From a virus, in the IMG/VR virus record IMGVR_UViG_3300024259_002316, positions 1 to 64,000 of that record: a DNA stretch of 64,000 bases; one strand, written 5' to 3'. The notes beneath the pieces are model-generated. The model was not told the origin of the DNA. It searched no databases and saw nothing but the letters and a program-made list of their open reading frames with translations. Of this stretch, positions 19,374 through 27,467 are shown one piece after another (position 1 is the stretch's first letter; each line of letters starts with the position of its first letter). The position numbers and the translations under genes were made by a program.

Positions 19374-19543
19374 TATAATTTTTCTCCACAGGATGGACAA
19401 TATTTCATTCGAGAAGTGAGGCAAGTCCCACAAGAAGAGCAACAAATTCTAGCAGCTTCTTTTTCCTGCTCTTCCATCTGCTCTTTCCTTACTCCAAACG
19501 TATATTTTTTATTATCTTTTTGACCACATTTAAGCATCATCAT
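19373..19543 (-). CDS. Small zinc-ribbon protein (56 aa)
   Basis: This short gene fills the gap between 19373 and 19543. AAGGAG precedes three consecutive ATGs, the first at 19543; the frame stays open for 56 codons and ends in TAATG, overlapping the next gene by one base. The product has a helical charged middle and two cysteine pairs near the C-terminus (CCSSCGTC and YCPSCGEK), the form of a rubredoxin-like zinc ribbon. The function is unknown; similar knuckles occur in other virion-block proteins here. The ribosome site, coupling and motif make it a likely real gene. Confidence 0.7.
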   Translation of the reverse strand: MMMLKCGQKDNKKYTFGVRKEQMEEQEKEAARICCSSCGTCLTSRMKYCPSCGEKL

Positions 19544-19598
19544 AATCTCCTTGATCTAATATTTTTTATTCTATATAAGTTAAAAAAATCCTTTATTT

Positions 19599-20075
19599 TT
19601 ATACTAATGGCTCTTTTGCCTGCTGAATTGTTTGTGCTGTTTTGATAATTTTCACATCTCCTCCTTTTACGTGTCTTGGAATATTCATAGGCGCTAATTG
19701 TTCCACCGTATAATTAGGAGCGCCTTTAGGAAATGGAATCCCCCATTTATCAGAAGCATGACTAAGAGCAGCTACTGAGCTAGTAAAATACTCCCCACTT
19801 GGAGCATATACTTTTGCCTTAGGATCATCAGGTAATTTTTTAATCCCCGAAAAGAATCTTTTCTTACCTTCTTTTGTTAAAGAAGGACCCATAATTACAA
19901 AATAATCAGAATTTGTAGTATAATCATGACCTTCCCATCTTATGTAGGAGAGTTGTCCAAGCTCTTTATCAAATCTCTTTTTTAATTTCTGAGATCTTTC
20001 ATGATATCTTGGTTCCCACTTTATCCCTCTATCTTTTATTCTTTTTCTGCCCGAAAATTTAAGTAGTGTCTCCAT
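19599..20075 (-). CDS. Hypothetical head-module protein next to portal
   Basis: This 158-residue basic protein overlaps the portal gene by 17 bp, so the two are translationally linked. It contains IRWEGHDYTTNSDYFVIMG, FFSGIKKLPDD and SGEYFTSSVAALSHA, suggesting a compact alpha/beta fold. Its C-terminus carries the KIIKTAQ motif that recurs at junctions in this genome. It has no recognised family. Its place after the portal suggests a connector or head-completion role, which is only an inference. Confidence 0.65.
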   Translation of the reverse strand: METLLKFSGRKRIKDRGIKWEPRYHERSQKLKKRFDKELGQLSYIRWEGHDYTTNSDYFVIMGPSLTKEGKKRFFSGIKKLPDDPKAKVYAPSGEYFTSSVAALSHASDKWGIPFPKGAPNYTVEQLAPMNIPRHVKGGDVKIIKTAQTIQQAKEPLV

Positions 20076-23000
20076 TCTCCAAATTCCCTATGTATAAAAT
20101 TTGTCCGTGTGGGATAGATGCTCTACTACAACCTATCTTTCCCTTGGAAAGACAATATTCGTACAAAGGGTTCAACCAGTCTTCTACTGAAGCTGTTTTA
20201 ATTAAAGCTTCATCTTCGGCTTTCTTTTTACTTTTACTTGCATCTGCTACGTGTTTAGCAATAGTATCTCTTACTGCATCAATATTTTCATTTACTGAAT
20301 CTTCATTAAATCTAAGCACTCTCCATCCAACATTTGCTAATTTTTGATCTCTATTGAGATCTCTTTGTTGAAAATCTTCTCTCTCATGCCATATTGCTCC
20401 ATCAACCTCTATACCAACTCCGATTTTAGGATAAGCAAAATCAATAGCATAAGGTCTTGCTTCTCCTGGTACCTTCACTTGATATTGAGCAAATAGATCA
20501 TGATTAGTATCCATGGCAGAAAGAGTTCTAAACATTTTTTGTTCTAGCTTTGTAAGCTTAATCATTTTTGGAGGTGGAGCCTGTTGTTCTTCTTGCTGTT
20601 TCTGAGAGCCTCTTTTACCTATTACAGGTAAAGCTCCACTAGCTGCTGCCCCCATAGGAGGTCCCCCCCCTGCACCTCCTGCTGGGGCTCCGCCCATATC
20701 TCCACCCATTCCTCCTTGGAGACTAGGCATCATTTCTCCTCCCGCTTCTGGCGGCATTCCCCCTCCCATATCGCCACCCATTGGGGCTCCTCCCATCCCC
20801 ATCGTTCCTAGATTTCCTGCTTGGTCAGCCCCTCCCACCATACCAGTAGCAGAAGCCATCACCTGCTCTTCTCTTATTTTCTCTACTTCGGAATCATAAT
20901 CAAGATCCATTTCTTCCAAAACTGTTTGGGCTGAAACCATCCCCTTATCATACATTTGCATTAATGTTTGTATCCTATTTGTCTTATCTCTTAATTGTAA
21001 ATCATTCCATGTAAGTTTAGGATATAAGTAAACTGTTTCTCCTACCTCTTTAGACTCTTCTTCGTCTATAAATCCTTGCATCATGGCAACAGGTTTGAAT
21101 AGATTTGTTTCTACCCACGCTTGTAACTTGTTTCTCCAATTATCTAATCTCCTAATAAGAACTTCAATACCAACCTGAGCAGAGGTGTTGCCCTGAATAG
21201 TGACTATTCCATTCCTCATAGTCACAAATAATTCATGAGGAACTGAAAAACAATATATTTTTCCACTATAAGGAACTCTTGTTATTTCTTTTCCTGCATA
21301 TTTTTTAGACTTAGAGCAAAGAGTTGGATTCCTACCTTTAAAACCCTTAGAAATATAAACAACATATTGTTGATGATTAGTTTTATATTGATGTCCCGTC
21401 TTATTGAAATATTTTTTACTATTTTTCTTTTTATTATGCTCTCTAATCTTTACCACATATCCACATTTAAATGCTATTTCTGCAAAATCTTCTGCCAATT
21501 GTTTACTAGAAGTATAATAAGATTCTCCTTTAACTTTTCTATTTTCACCAATATGATTATGAATACAACCATCTCCATTGATCATAGCTTCTATAATAAT
21601 TTCCAAACATTCAGAAGTTAAATTTTTAACAAAAGGAGAAAGCTTTTTATTAATTGCCCCTGAGCCAAAATTATCATTTAAATAAAAAGCCAAATCTTTA
21701 TTCAAAATATCCATATAATCATTTCTATTTCTAATACTCTCTTCATCGAAAGAAGAATAAAATAAATTTTCTATGTCCTCTCTTGCTTTTCCGTTCCTGT
21801 TTTGACCGATCCTAACGGAAGTATAAGTTTTTTCTCCGCTATATTTATGCCAGCTTAACCATCCCTCAGAGACATAATATCCTACTAATTTACAAAAATC
21901 ATAGATAGAATATTCTTCTTCTCCTATCTGGACAGTTTTTTGATATTCTCCTACAAATCCATCCGCCGCTCCTATAAACTTGGCTCTTGGTCTAATATCT
22001 TCTGCTCTTGTAAATTTATACTCATTAGAATCTCTCTTAGCACTCCACATTCTATGATTAGGAGTTACTAAAATGTCTATCTTATCAGTATTAAAATGGA
22101 CCATCTCTCCTTCATAATCATAAACTACTTTCTCATAAGGAAGATGATATTCTATTTCTCTTGTTTCTGGATTATAGCAAGCGATCTTGTCTTTCTTAGG
22201 GTCTATCTCCCAATAATACTTGAAACCAGAGTCACAAAGTGTTGTAGTATCAGCACTTACGCAATATCCCGCCATTTCTCCATTAAGAATTGCCTGATTA
22301 AGCATAAGTCCATCCAAAATCTCTTTACCTACTTGCTCAATTTCAGCCGTTATATTATGTATCTTACCCGTTGCTCCATACCACTCATAATCAAAAGAGT
22401 GATGAGTAACAATAGTCATATTAGGATCATTAGCAACTGCTGACAACTGATTTTGAACATCTTGCAAATCACTACTTGTTGCTGGTCTGTCCTTATCTCC
22501 TACTTTAACAACTCTAACAGGAAGAATTAACCTCTCAGCCACTATCCAGTTAGCTGTCATAATCTTTGTTTTATATGCCAATACTGTGAATAGTCTTTGG
22601 AGCATAGATGTGCCATAAGTCCCATAATCACTTGCATTATGTTTTAAATGACTAATACATCTATCAGATAGTCTCATTGGCTGACCAGATGAAACCGCTC
22701 TAATTAATCCTGCTGGCAAACTGTCGTATATGCTTTTAGGTTCTTTTCTAGCGACAACAAGTTTTAATTCTTCATCAGGAACCAAATAAAATTCAGGATT
22801 ACTTGCAAGAGGATTATCTCTAACATCGATATAATCAGGATTCATTAATTTTATACTTTTAAACGTTCCATCAGCATGGTTACACATTTGTCCATCAAGC
22901 TTCCTGCCCTTACCTTTACAATGAGGACATTCTATTTCCGCAAATGGAAAAACATCTCCCAAAAGGAAATATTCGTGACTAATAGCATTTAATTTCTCTG

Positions 23001-23418
23001 CAAGATCTATTTTTTCTACTAATCTTTCATAAAACTTTAAAATCTTTTTAGACTTACATTCTAATTTAAAACCATTCATAGAGAAATTCGAATAAAAATC
23101 TACTCCCGCTGCCACCTTTGGCTCGTTCATATAGTAGAATCTAGACCATTGCATAATCTCCCTACGTCTACTAGCAATTTGCCAGTTTTGAGGAGTATGC
23201 AATGGGCTAAAGAACATAGGTTGTGTCATTGCGACATTAGCACCAGAGCCTGCAAATTGTGCATTTTTAGTAATTGGTAAATTAACTACCTGAGATTGAG
23301 GGTATCCATTTTTCTGCATAGAAGAACTTGGTGGAGCAGGTGATGGATACGCTCCTGATGCTGCTGCCATTCTTTGTTTATTTTGTGGCGAATTATCTGG
23401 TAAAATGAATTTTGCCAT
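20059..23418 (-). CDS. Portal protein interrupted by an intein and ending in a DUF559/Vsr-like nuclease domain
   Basis: Residues 1-385 and 745-about 880 together form a phage portal: RRREIMQWSRFYYMNEPKVAAGVDFYSNF, a zinc-knuckle-like CPHCKGKG insert, MLQRLFTVLAYKTKIMTANWIVAERL, then after the intein TSAQVGIEVLIRRL and LYPKLTW. The intein occupies residues 386-744. A Gly/Met/Pro-rich linker (about 880-945) leads to residues 955-1062. These read YAIDFAYPKIGVGIEVDGAIWHE and RDxxLANVGWRVLRF, the DUF559/very-short-patch-repair form of the PD-(D/E)XK nuclease fold. The portal forms the dodecameric DNA channel at the capsid vertex. A nuclease tail on it is unusual. AAAGGA precedes the ATG. The C-terminus overlaps the next gene by 17 bp. 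Confidence 0.9.
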   Translation of the reverse strand: MAKFILPDNSPQNKQRMAAASGAYPSPAPPSSSMQKNGYPQSQVVNLPITKNAQFAGSGANVAMTQPMFFSPLHTPQNWQIASRRREIMQWSRFYYMNEPKVAAGVDFYSNFSMNGFKLECKSKKILKFYERLVEKIDLAEKLNAISHEYFLLGDVFPFAEIECPHCKGKGRKLDGQMCNHADGTFKSIKLMNPDYIDVRDNPLASNPEFYLVPDEELKLVVARKEPKSIYDSLPAGLIRAVSSGQPMRLSDRCISHLKHNASDYGTYGTSMLQRLFTVLAYKTKIMTANWIVAERLILPVRVVKVGDKDRPATSSDLQDVQNQLSAVANDPNMTIVTHHSFDYEWYGATGKIHNITAEIEQVGKEILDGLMLNQAILNGEMAGYCVSADTTTLCDSGFKYYWEIDPKKDKIACYNPETREIEYHLPYEKVVYDYEGEMVHFNTDKIDILVTPNHRMWSAKRDSNEYKFTRAEDIRPRAKFIGAADGFVGEYQKTVQIGEEEYSIYDFCKLVGYYVSEGWLSWHKYSGEKTYTSVRIGQNRNGKAREDIENLFYSSFDEESIRNRNDYMDILNKDLAFYLNDNFGSGAINKKLSPFVKNLTSECLEIIIEAMINGDGCIHNHIGENRKVKGESYYTSSKQLAEDFAEIAFKCGYVVKIREHNKKKNSKKYFNKTGHQYKTNHQQYVVYISKGFKGRNPTLCSKSKKYAGKEITRVPYSGKIYCFSVPHELFVTMRNGIVTIQGNTSAQVGIEVLIRRLDNWRNKLQAWVETNLFKPVAMMQGFIDEEESKEVGETVYLYPKLTWNDLQLRDKTNRIQTLMQMYDKGMVSAQTVLEEMDLDYDSEVEKIREEQVMASATGMVGGADQAGNLGTMGMGGAPMGGDMGGGMPPEAGGEMMPSLQGGMGGDMGGAPAGGAGGGPPMGAAASGALPVIGKRGSQKQQEEQQAPPPKMIKLTKLEQKMFRTLSAMDTNHDLFAQYQVKVPGEARPYAIDFAYPKIGVGIEVDGAIWHEREDFQQRDLNRDQKLANVGWRVLRFNEDSVNENIDAVRDTIAKHVADASKSKKKAEDEALIKTASVEDWLNPLYEYCLSKGKIGCSRASIPHGQILYIGNLENGDTT
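21187..22263 (-). mobile_element. Intein with LAGLIDADG endonuclease domain in the portal gene (359 aa)
   Basis: The intein starts at Cys (CVSADTTTL after GEMAGY) and ends with Gly-Asn followed by extein Thr (TIQGN/TSAQ). The block B motif TPNHRM is near residue 80 of the intein. Two dodecapeptide motifs, LVGYYVSEGWL and IIIEAMINGDGCI, mark the homing endonuclease. The C-terminal splice region is IYCFSVPHELFVTMRNG. The penultimate residue is Gly rather than the usual His, and the +1 nucleophile is Thr, as in some phage inteins. The insertion sits in the conserved middle of the portal. Confidence 0.9.
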
Positions 23419-23435
23419 TTCTTATCCTTTATTTC

Positions 23436-23849
23436 TTAGCCGTCTATTGCTAAATCCGTACATGATCTCATAATTTCCTCTTTTCTTTCATCGACATTTA
23501 TAACATTTTTTCTTTTAGGGTCTATTCTAGGGTCTGCACACATGCTAAATTCTTCCGAAAAATACTCATCTTTCACAGTCTCTTTATCATGTTCAGCATG
23601 ATCTTCATCTTTCTTTCTTCTCGCTACTTTTGAAGCAGCAATAGGAGCAGACTGATTTATAAAATCAAGTTTTGGACCATAATCTTTATACCTCTCTCCT
23701 TTTTGAGGAACTTTACGAGGATGAGGCTTACCTTGATGAGGAGTTATAACCTGTTTACAATTAGGACATTGCTGTTCATTTTGGTTTACAGAAGAATTGC
23801 AATACGGACATGTAGAAATTGCCTGAGTAGGATCTTTCTCCCCAGGCAA
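23436..23849 (-). CDS. Zinc-ribbon protein, probably expressed as a -1 frameshift extension of the upstream gene
   Basis: The shown start is a TTG at 23849 with no visible ribosome site. The frame is actually open from the A-run at 23900-23911 onward, directly after an in-frame TAA, and has no ATG or GTG before the zinc ribbon. Residues include CPYCNSS and CPNCKQ, a double-knuckle zinc ribbon, then a charged tail ending in a Cys/Asp segment. The Leu/Lys-rich stretch before the TTG (LADLKPLKDIKELKPLKL) would be translated only after frameshifting. It lies just before the portal gene. I think the main product is a fusion to the protein at 23897-25135; independent TTG initiation is the alternative. 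Confidence 0.6.
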   Translation of the reverse strand: MPGEKDPTQAISTCPYCNSSVNQNEQQCPNCKQVITPHQGKPHPRKVPQKGERYKDYGPKLDFINQSAPIAASKVARRKKDEDHAEHDKETVKDEYFSEEFSMCADPRIDPKRKNVINVDERKEEIMRSCTDLAIDG

Positions 23850-23896
23850 TTTTAATGGTTTTAATTCTTTGATGTCTTTTAAAGGCTTAAGGTCTG

Positions 23897-23911
23897 CTAA
23901 TTTTTTTTTTT
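23897..23911 (-). other. Candidate programmed -1 frameshift / transcriptional slippage site
   Basis: A run of 11 A's on the minus strand (plus-strand T's at 23901-23911) directly precedes the TAG stop of the upstream gene. The 0 frame reads three Lys codons, AAT, TAG. A one-base slip gives four Lys codons and continues into the open frame of the zinc-ribbon gene. The two frames overlap only across this run. Confidence 0.55.
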
Positions 23912-25135
23912 ACTTGCTTCTTTCCAATTAAAAGGTTTTGAAGTGTCGTTAGCCCCTGCTATATCTCCTTTAGATCTAGCACTTTGCAGCCTAGCCTCAG
24001 CAATACCATGTTCAGGAACTACGGGCCTTCTTGTTTGACCTGGCTTTAGTTGCAAATTGCTTGTTTCTGGAATATTCCTGTCAATTTCAAAACGCTTATT
24101 AAGATATCCTCCAACCCAATTCCCATCTTTATCTTTATAGGGTCTTGAGTATTTGTCCATGATGTTCTCACGCCAAATTGTCTCGTAGTCAATATTCCAG
24201 ATATCATCAACGACAAGACCAAACCCTTTATTTCTCTCAACTATATGCCAATCAGAAACTGGCTGATGTAAGAAAGGGTCTATTCTCGATTGTCCTGGTC
24301 CCCATAAAATAGCATTGTCTAAAGATTTATGCTGTGCTGTTTTTGTGATATTGTAGGCAATTTTTTTGTTCTCCCCCACAACGTCTTGAGCTACCTTCTG
24401 AATAGTTTCAGAAACAACCTGAACCGATGCCCCTAGTTCTTTATAAGGAGCTTCAACTGCAACTGGCTCTTCATTACCATAAATAAGATTATAAATAACA
24501 GAAGCATCTGCCAAGCGTTGCTCTTCTCCTTTGGTATCAAAATCATCAAAATAGCTTTTTAAAGCTGCCTGAGCAGAATCTGGTTCTTGTGGATTTTCAC
24601 CTTGTATTTCATTCCATGCAATCTGAAAAGAGTTTCCAGTAGCAGCCATATTTATTAAAGCATCATTCAACTCAGCATGAGTTTTATATTTCTGAGGAGT
24701 TCCCATATCTTCTTGCTGCAAGTATTGCTCCTCTCCTAGCTCGGCAGTATCATTAAAGCTATCATGGCCAAAAGGAGCAGGTATTTGAGCTTTTTTAAGG
24801 TTAAAAGGTTTAGTCATTTTATTTTTTCCTTTAGCGGTAGGAGTCAATACAACAGGAGCACCTTGCTCTTGAGGAGGGGCTACCATATTATTTTGCATAG
24901 TTTCTTGTTGCTCCATCACTTCCATTTGTTGCCTTATCATATCTTGCAATTGTTCAAAACTTTGCACACCATATTGTGACAAACTATCCATATTGGCAAT
25001 ACTAGCTAAAGCATCTTCTGTTGGCAGAGCATTAGATGCATTTAATTGTGTAATAAGCATCTGAAGATAAGAATCCAAAGAGCTTTGGTCATTAATATTT
25101 AGCTGTGCTTTTTTATTTTTCAAATTAAAAGACAC
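23897..25135 (-). CDS. Virion-module protein with repeated FNLKKAQ motifs (412 aa)
   Basis: It starts at GTG (25135) with GGAG six to nine bases upstream inside the end of the previous gene (TAAGTG junction). The N-terminal MSFNLKNKKAQ recurs at about residue 105 (KPFNLKKAQ) and in weaker form at the C-terminus (KPFNWKEAS). Residues 20-100 are Gln/Met-rich and helical; residues 260-370 are more globular (HKSLDNAILWGPGQS, GFGLVVDDIWNIDYE, WVGGYLNKRFE). No family is recognised. The gene ends in the A-run described above. Its position before the portal suggests a head or injected protein. Confidence 0.7.
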   Translation of the reverse strand: MSFNLKNKKAQLNINDQSSLDSYLQMLITQLNASNALPTEDALASIANMDSLSQYGVQSFEQLQDMIRQQMEVMEQQETMQNNMVAPPQEQGAPVVLTPTAKGKNKMTKPFNLKKAQIPAPFGHDSFNDTAELGEEQYLQQEDMGTPQKYKTHAELNDALINMAATGNSFQIAWNEIQGENPQEPDSAQAALKSYFDDFDTKGEEQRLADASVIYNLIYGNEEPVAVEAPYKELGASVQVVSETIQKVAQDVVGENKKIAYNITKTAQHKSLDNAILWGPGQSRIDPFLHQPVSDWHIVERNKGFGLVVDDIWNIDYETIWRENIMDKYSRPYKDKDGNWVGGYLNKRFEIDRNIPETSNLQLKPGQTRRPVVPEHGIAEARLQSARSKGDIAGANDTSKPFNWKEASKKKN

Positions 25136-25798
25136 TTATTGCTCCGATCCCATAAAAAATCCATCAAACATATTTTTTGTTACTTCTTTAGAAGTTAGAG
25201 ATTTTCCTCCGCCCCTCCAAGAATTATCTGTTTGATTTTTTCTACTTTTCACATCTTCAGATACCTTTTCTCCACCTGTTTTCTCTTGAATTCTCATAAA
25301 ATCTGCATTATCAAATATACTCATATTATTTTCTGAAACTTTAAAGTTTGTTCCGCTTAAAGTCCCAGCAGGAGAAACTGATGAAGCTTTGTCTTGAATT
25401 GTAGATTTTAGAGTTTCTGCCATATCTTCCATTCTTTTTTGTTCTGCTCCTCTCTTATTAGAGGCAATATCAGCTTTTTCTTGAATAGTTTTAGTTTTAC
25501 TATCCATTGCTTCAGGTATTTTAGCATTTCTACTAGGATCCCATATAGTATTAGAACTATCACTCTTTATATACTTTGCTGGACCACCTTCATCGGATAT
25601 ATCACCAGTTCTTGCTGATGAAATATGTCGTGAAGTCATTAGTCCATCGTCCTTGTTGGACAACTTTTTAGATTTTTGTTCTTCTGCCAATTGATTCAAA
25701 GTCTTTTCAGGAGTAGTCTCTGATTTTACAACTTTTTCAGAAGATTTTTCATTATCCAAAAATTTGATTTGATGTTGATCTGACATTCTTTGGATCAT
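25136..25798 (-). CDS. Hypothetical disordered virion-module protein
   Basis: The ATG at 25798 overlaps the stop of the preceding gene (TAATG) with GGAGA upstream, indicating translational coupling. An alternative start is the fifth codon (MSDQHQ). The 220-residue product is rich in Lys, Glu, Ser and Asp, without a hydrophobic core, and contains ARTGDISDEGGPAKYIKSD and SWRGGGKSLTSKE. It has no recognised family. It is likely a flexible virion component or an ejected protein, judged only by company. Confidence 0.65.
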   Translation of the reverse strand: MIQRMSDQHQIKFLDNEKSSEKVVKSETTPEKTLNQLAEEQKSKKLSNKDDGLMTSRHISSARTGDISDEGGPAKYIKSDSSNTIWDPSRNAKIPEAMDSKTKTIQEKADIASNKRGAEQKRMEDMAETLKSTIQDKASSVSPAGTLSGTNFKVSENNMSIFDNADFMRIQEKTGGEKVSEDVKSRKNQTDNSWRGGGKSLTSKEVTKNMFDGFFMGSEQ

Positions 25799-26514
25799 TA
25801 TTTATCTCCAATCATTTTTTTTAAATTATTAACTATCTTATGTTTCTGCTCTTTTATCATCTCCGTCAGAGTAGATGCTGCTTTAACAGGTCTTTGTTGC
25901 TCAGTTTTGCTTTTATCTGGTTTTCCATAGACCTGATCAAGATTGTCATGCGAAATTTCCTCTTCTGGAGAAGCTAAATCAGCAGACGTAAATTTGATAG
26001 TCCATTTTCCATCAGAACGCTCAGCCCCATTGAAATTTAATCCAAATAACTGATTAACCTCATGAGAGATTTCTTTTAGTTCTTCATTCTCAATAGTATC
26101 TGTAAACCCCTTTTCATCCTGGTATTTTTTATCAGGTATTACAACTTGTATATCTTTAACTCCCTCAGGAGATATAGATTCTTTTACAAATTCTGCTTTA
26201 AAATCTTGCAGTCTTCTTCCAGGATACCCATAGCTTTGAAGTTTTTCATAAACATATGTAGTAAGAGTTTTTCTACCATTTTCTTTAGGAGCAAGGTCTT
26301 GTTCTTCTCCTGGCTGGATAGAAACATCATCATTCACGCCATTAGTAGCATTAACATCTTCTTCCATAGCGTCCTCCGTCTCAAATGGGCGAGAAATTCC
26401 CTCATCCTCAATAGGAGATTCATCGATAGATGATCCATCGAAACCTTCTGATAAAGGATTAGCGAAATTCTGAGCGACCATTACTCGGGTCTTACCTGTT
26501 GGCACAATATCCAT
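25798..26514 (-). CDS. Hypothetical acidic virion-module protein
   Basis: This is a 238-residue protein. The first 80 residues are acidic and disordered. Residues about 85-185 look folded, with LTTYVYEKLQSYGYPGRR, VKDIQVVIPDK and GKWTIKFTS. The C-terminus is a basic helix (EMIKEQKHKIVNNLKKMIGDK). It also contains MVAQNFANP and VKAAS segments of the kind repeated in neighbours. It has no recognised family and is co-transcribed with the portal group. Confidence 0.65.
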   Translation of the reverse strand: MDIVPTGKTRVMVAQNFANPLSEGFDGSSIDESPIEDEGISRPFETEDAMEEDVNATNGVNDDVSIQPGEEQDLAPKENGRKTLTTYVYEKLQSYGYPGRRLQDFKAEFVKESISPEGVKDIQVVIPDKKYQDEKGFTDTIENEELKEISHEVNQLFGLNFNGAERSDGKWTIKFTSADLASPEEEISHDNLDQVYGKPDKSKTEQQRPVKAASTLTEMIKEQKHKIVNNLKKMIGDK

Positions 26515-26544
26515 ATCACTAACTCCATAATTAAAGATTATCTA

Positions 26545-27378
26545 TTACTTGTCAGCGATAAGGGCGTTTGCATATTCGTCCCCAAAAAGTTGTCTCCAGT
26601 ATTCTTTCAAGAAACCTTTATTCTTATCATCAAGATTAGCAATCTTCACAAATTCTGTCTTCTGGGTAGCTTTCTTGTCTTCATCTTTTTTCTTTTTCTT
26701 ATTAAATGGGCATTCTTCACTATCTTTGCCAGGACCAGTTCCATCAGGAACTCCTGGGCCCTTTATTTTACCAGCTTCTTTGGTTTCTCCTTCATCATCA
26801 TCTTCCTCTTTGTTATTTCCATCAGCACCTTCAATTTTTGCTTTTAAAGCATCAGGCAATTTCTCTTGTGCAGGAGTTAATTCAGCTTCTTTAGTCTCTG
26901 CTGTCTTAACTTCTACTTCCCTTGAGGCTGTGCAAGGCTTGCAATCACATTTACCTTCACATTTGCATTCTCCACATGGGCTTTTGCATTTTTCACAAAT
27001 GGCTTCTGCTACCTTAACTTCTTCTTCTGTCTCTCCGCCTTTTTCCTCTTTTGAAGGAACTTCTGGATCATTAGTAAACTTCTCTGAGCCTTCTGCTTTT
27101 GGTTGTCCAGAATCACAGCCTTCTTCGTCTGGGCTCTTAGTGGCTGCAGCGGACTTGTCATCTGACTCTTTCTTAGCATTAGGACCATTCTTAGGCATTG
27201 TTGTTGATTCACCTTCTTGGTGTAGAGGCTCAACATCTAACTGACCACTTGAATCTGCCTCATCTTGTTCGGCAGTTTTGACAGAAGCTGTTTTGATATG
27301 CTCGCTCTTATATTCAGCAACGAAATCTTCAAAACGCTTTGCTTTGCCTGTGCTAATTCTATTAGTAATAAGCTTCAT
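26545..27378 (-). CDS. Acidic disordered protein with cysteine-rich metal-binding cluster
   Basis: This 277-residue protein starts MKLITNRIS, with AAGGAG upstream. Residues about 30-125 are Glu/Lys/Ser/Asp-rich and disordered. A compact cluster near residues 128-150 has nine cysteines in C-x2-C spacing (CEKCKSPCGECKCEGKCDC), suggesting zinc or another metal. A poly-Lys stretch (NKKKKKDEDKK) and a folded C-terminal helix (GFLKEYWRQLFGDEYANALI) follow. KTAS, KTAE and KIAN motifs flank the segments. The function is unknown. Confidence 0.65.
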   Translation of the reverse strand: MKLITNRISTGKAKRFEDFVAEYKSEHIKTASVKTAEQDEADSSGQLDVEPLHQEGESTTMPKNGPNAKKESDDKSAAATKSPDEEGCDSGQPKAEGSEKFTNDPEVPSKEEKGGETEEEVKVAEAICEKCKSPCGECKCEGKCDCKPCTASREVEVKTAETKEAELTPAQEKLPDALKAKIEGADGNNKEEDDDEGETKEAGKIKGPGVPDGTGPGKDSEECPFNKKKKKDEDKKATQKTEFVKIANLDDKNKGFLKEYWRQLFGDEYANALIADK

Positions 27379-27467
27379 AGTTTTATTCTCCTTAATAATT
27401 TATAAAATCTATGCATAGTATATATTTTGTATTATTTACAATAATTTATAAAAAACCTTTTTTTAAT

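Noticed and set aside
26549-27244. 231-codon plus-strand frame opposite the acidic Cys-rich gene
   Set aside because: It is the antisense shadow of a Glu/Lys/Ser-rich gene, lacks a ribosome site and gives Ser/Phe/Leu-rich low-complexity protein.
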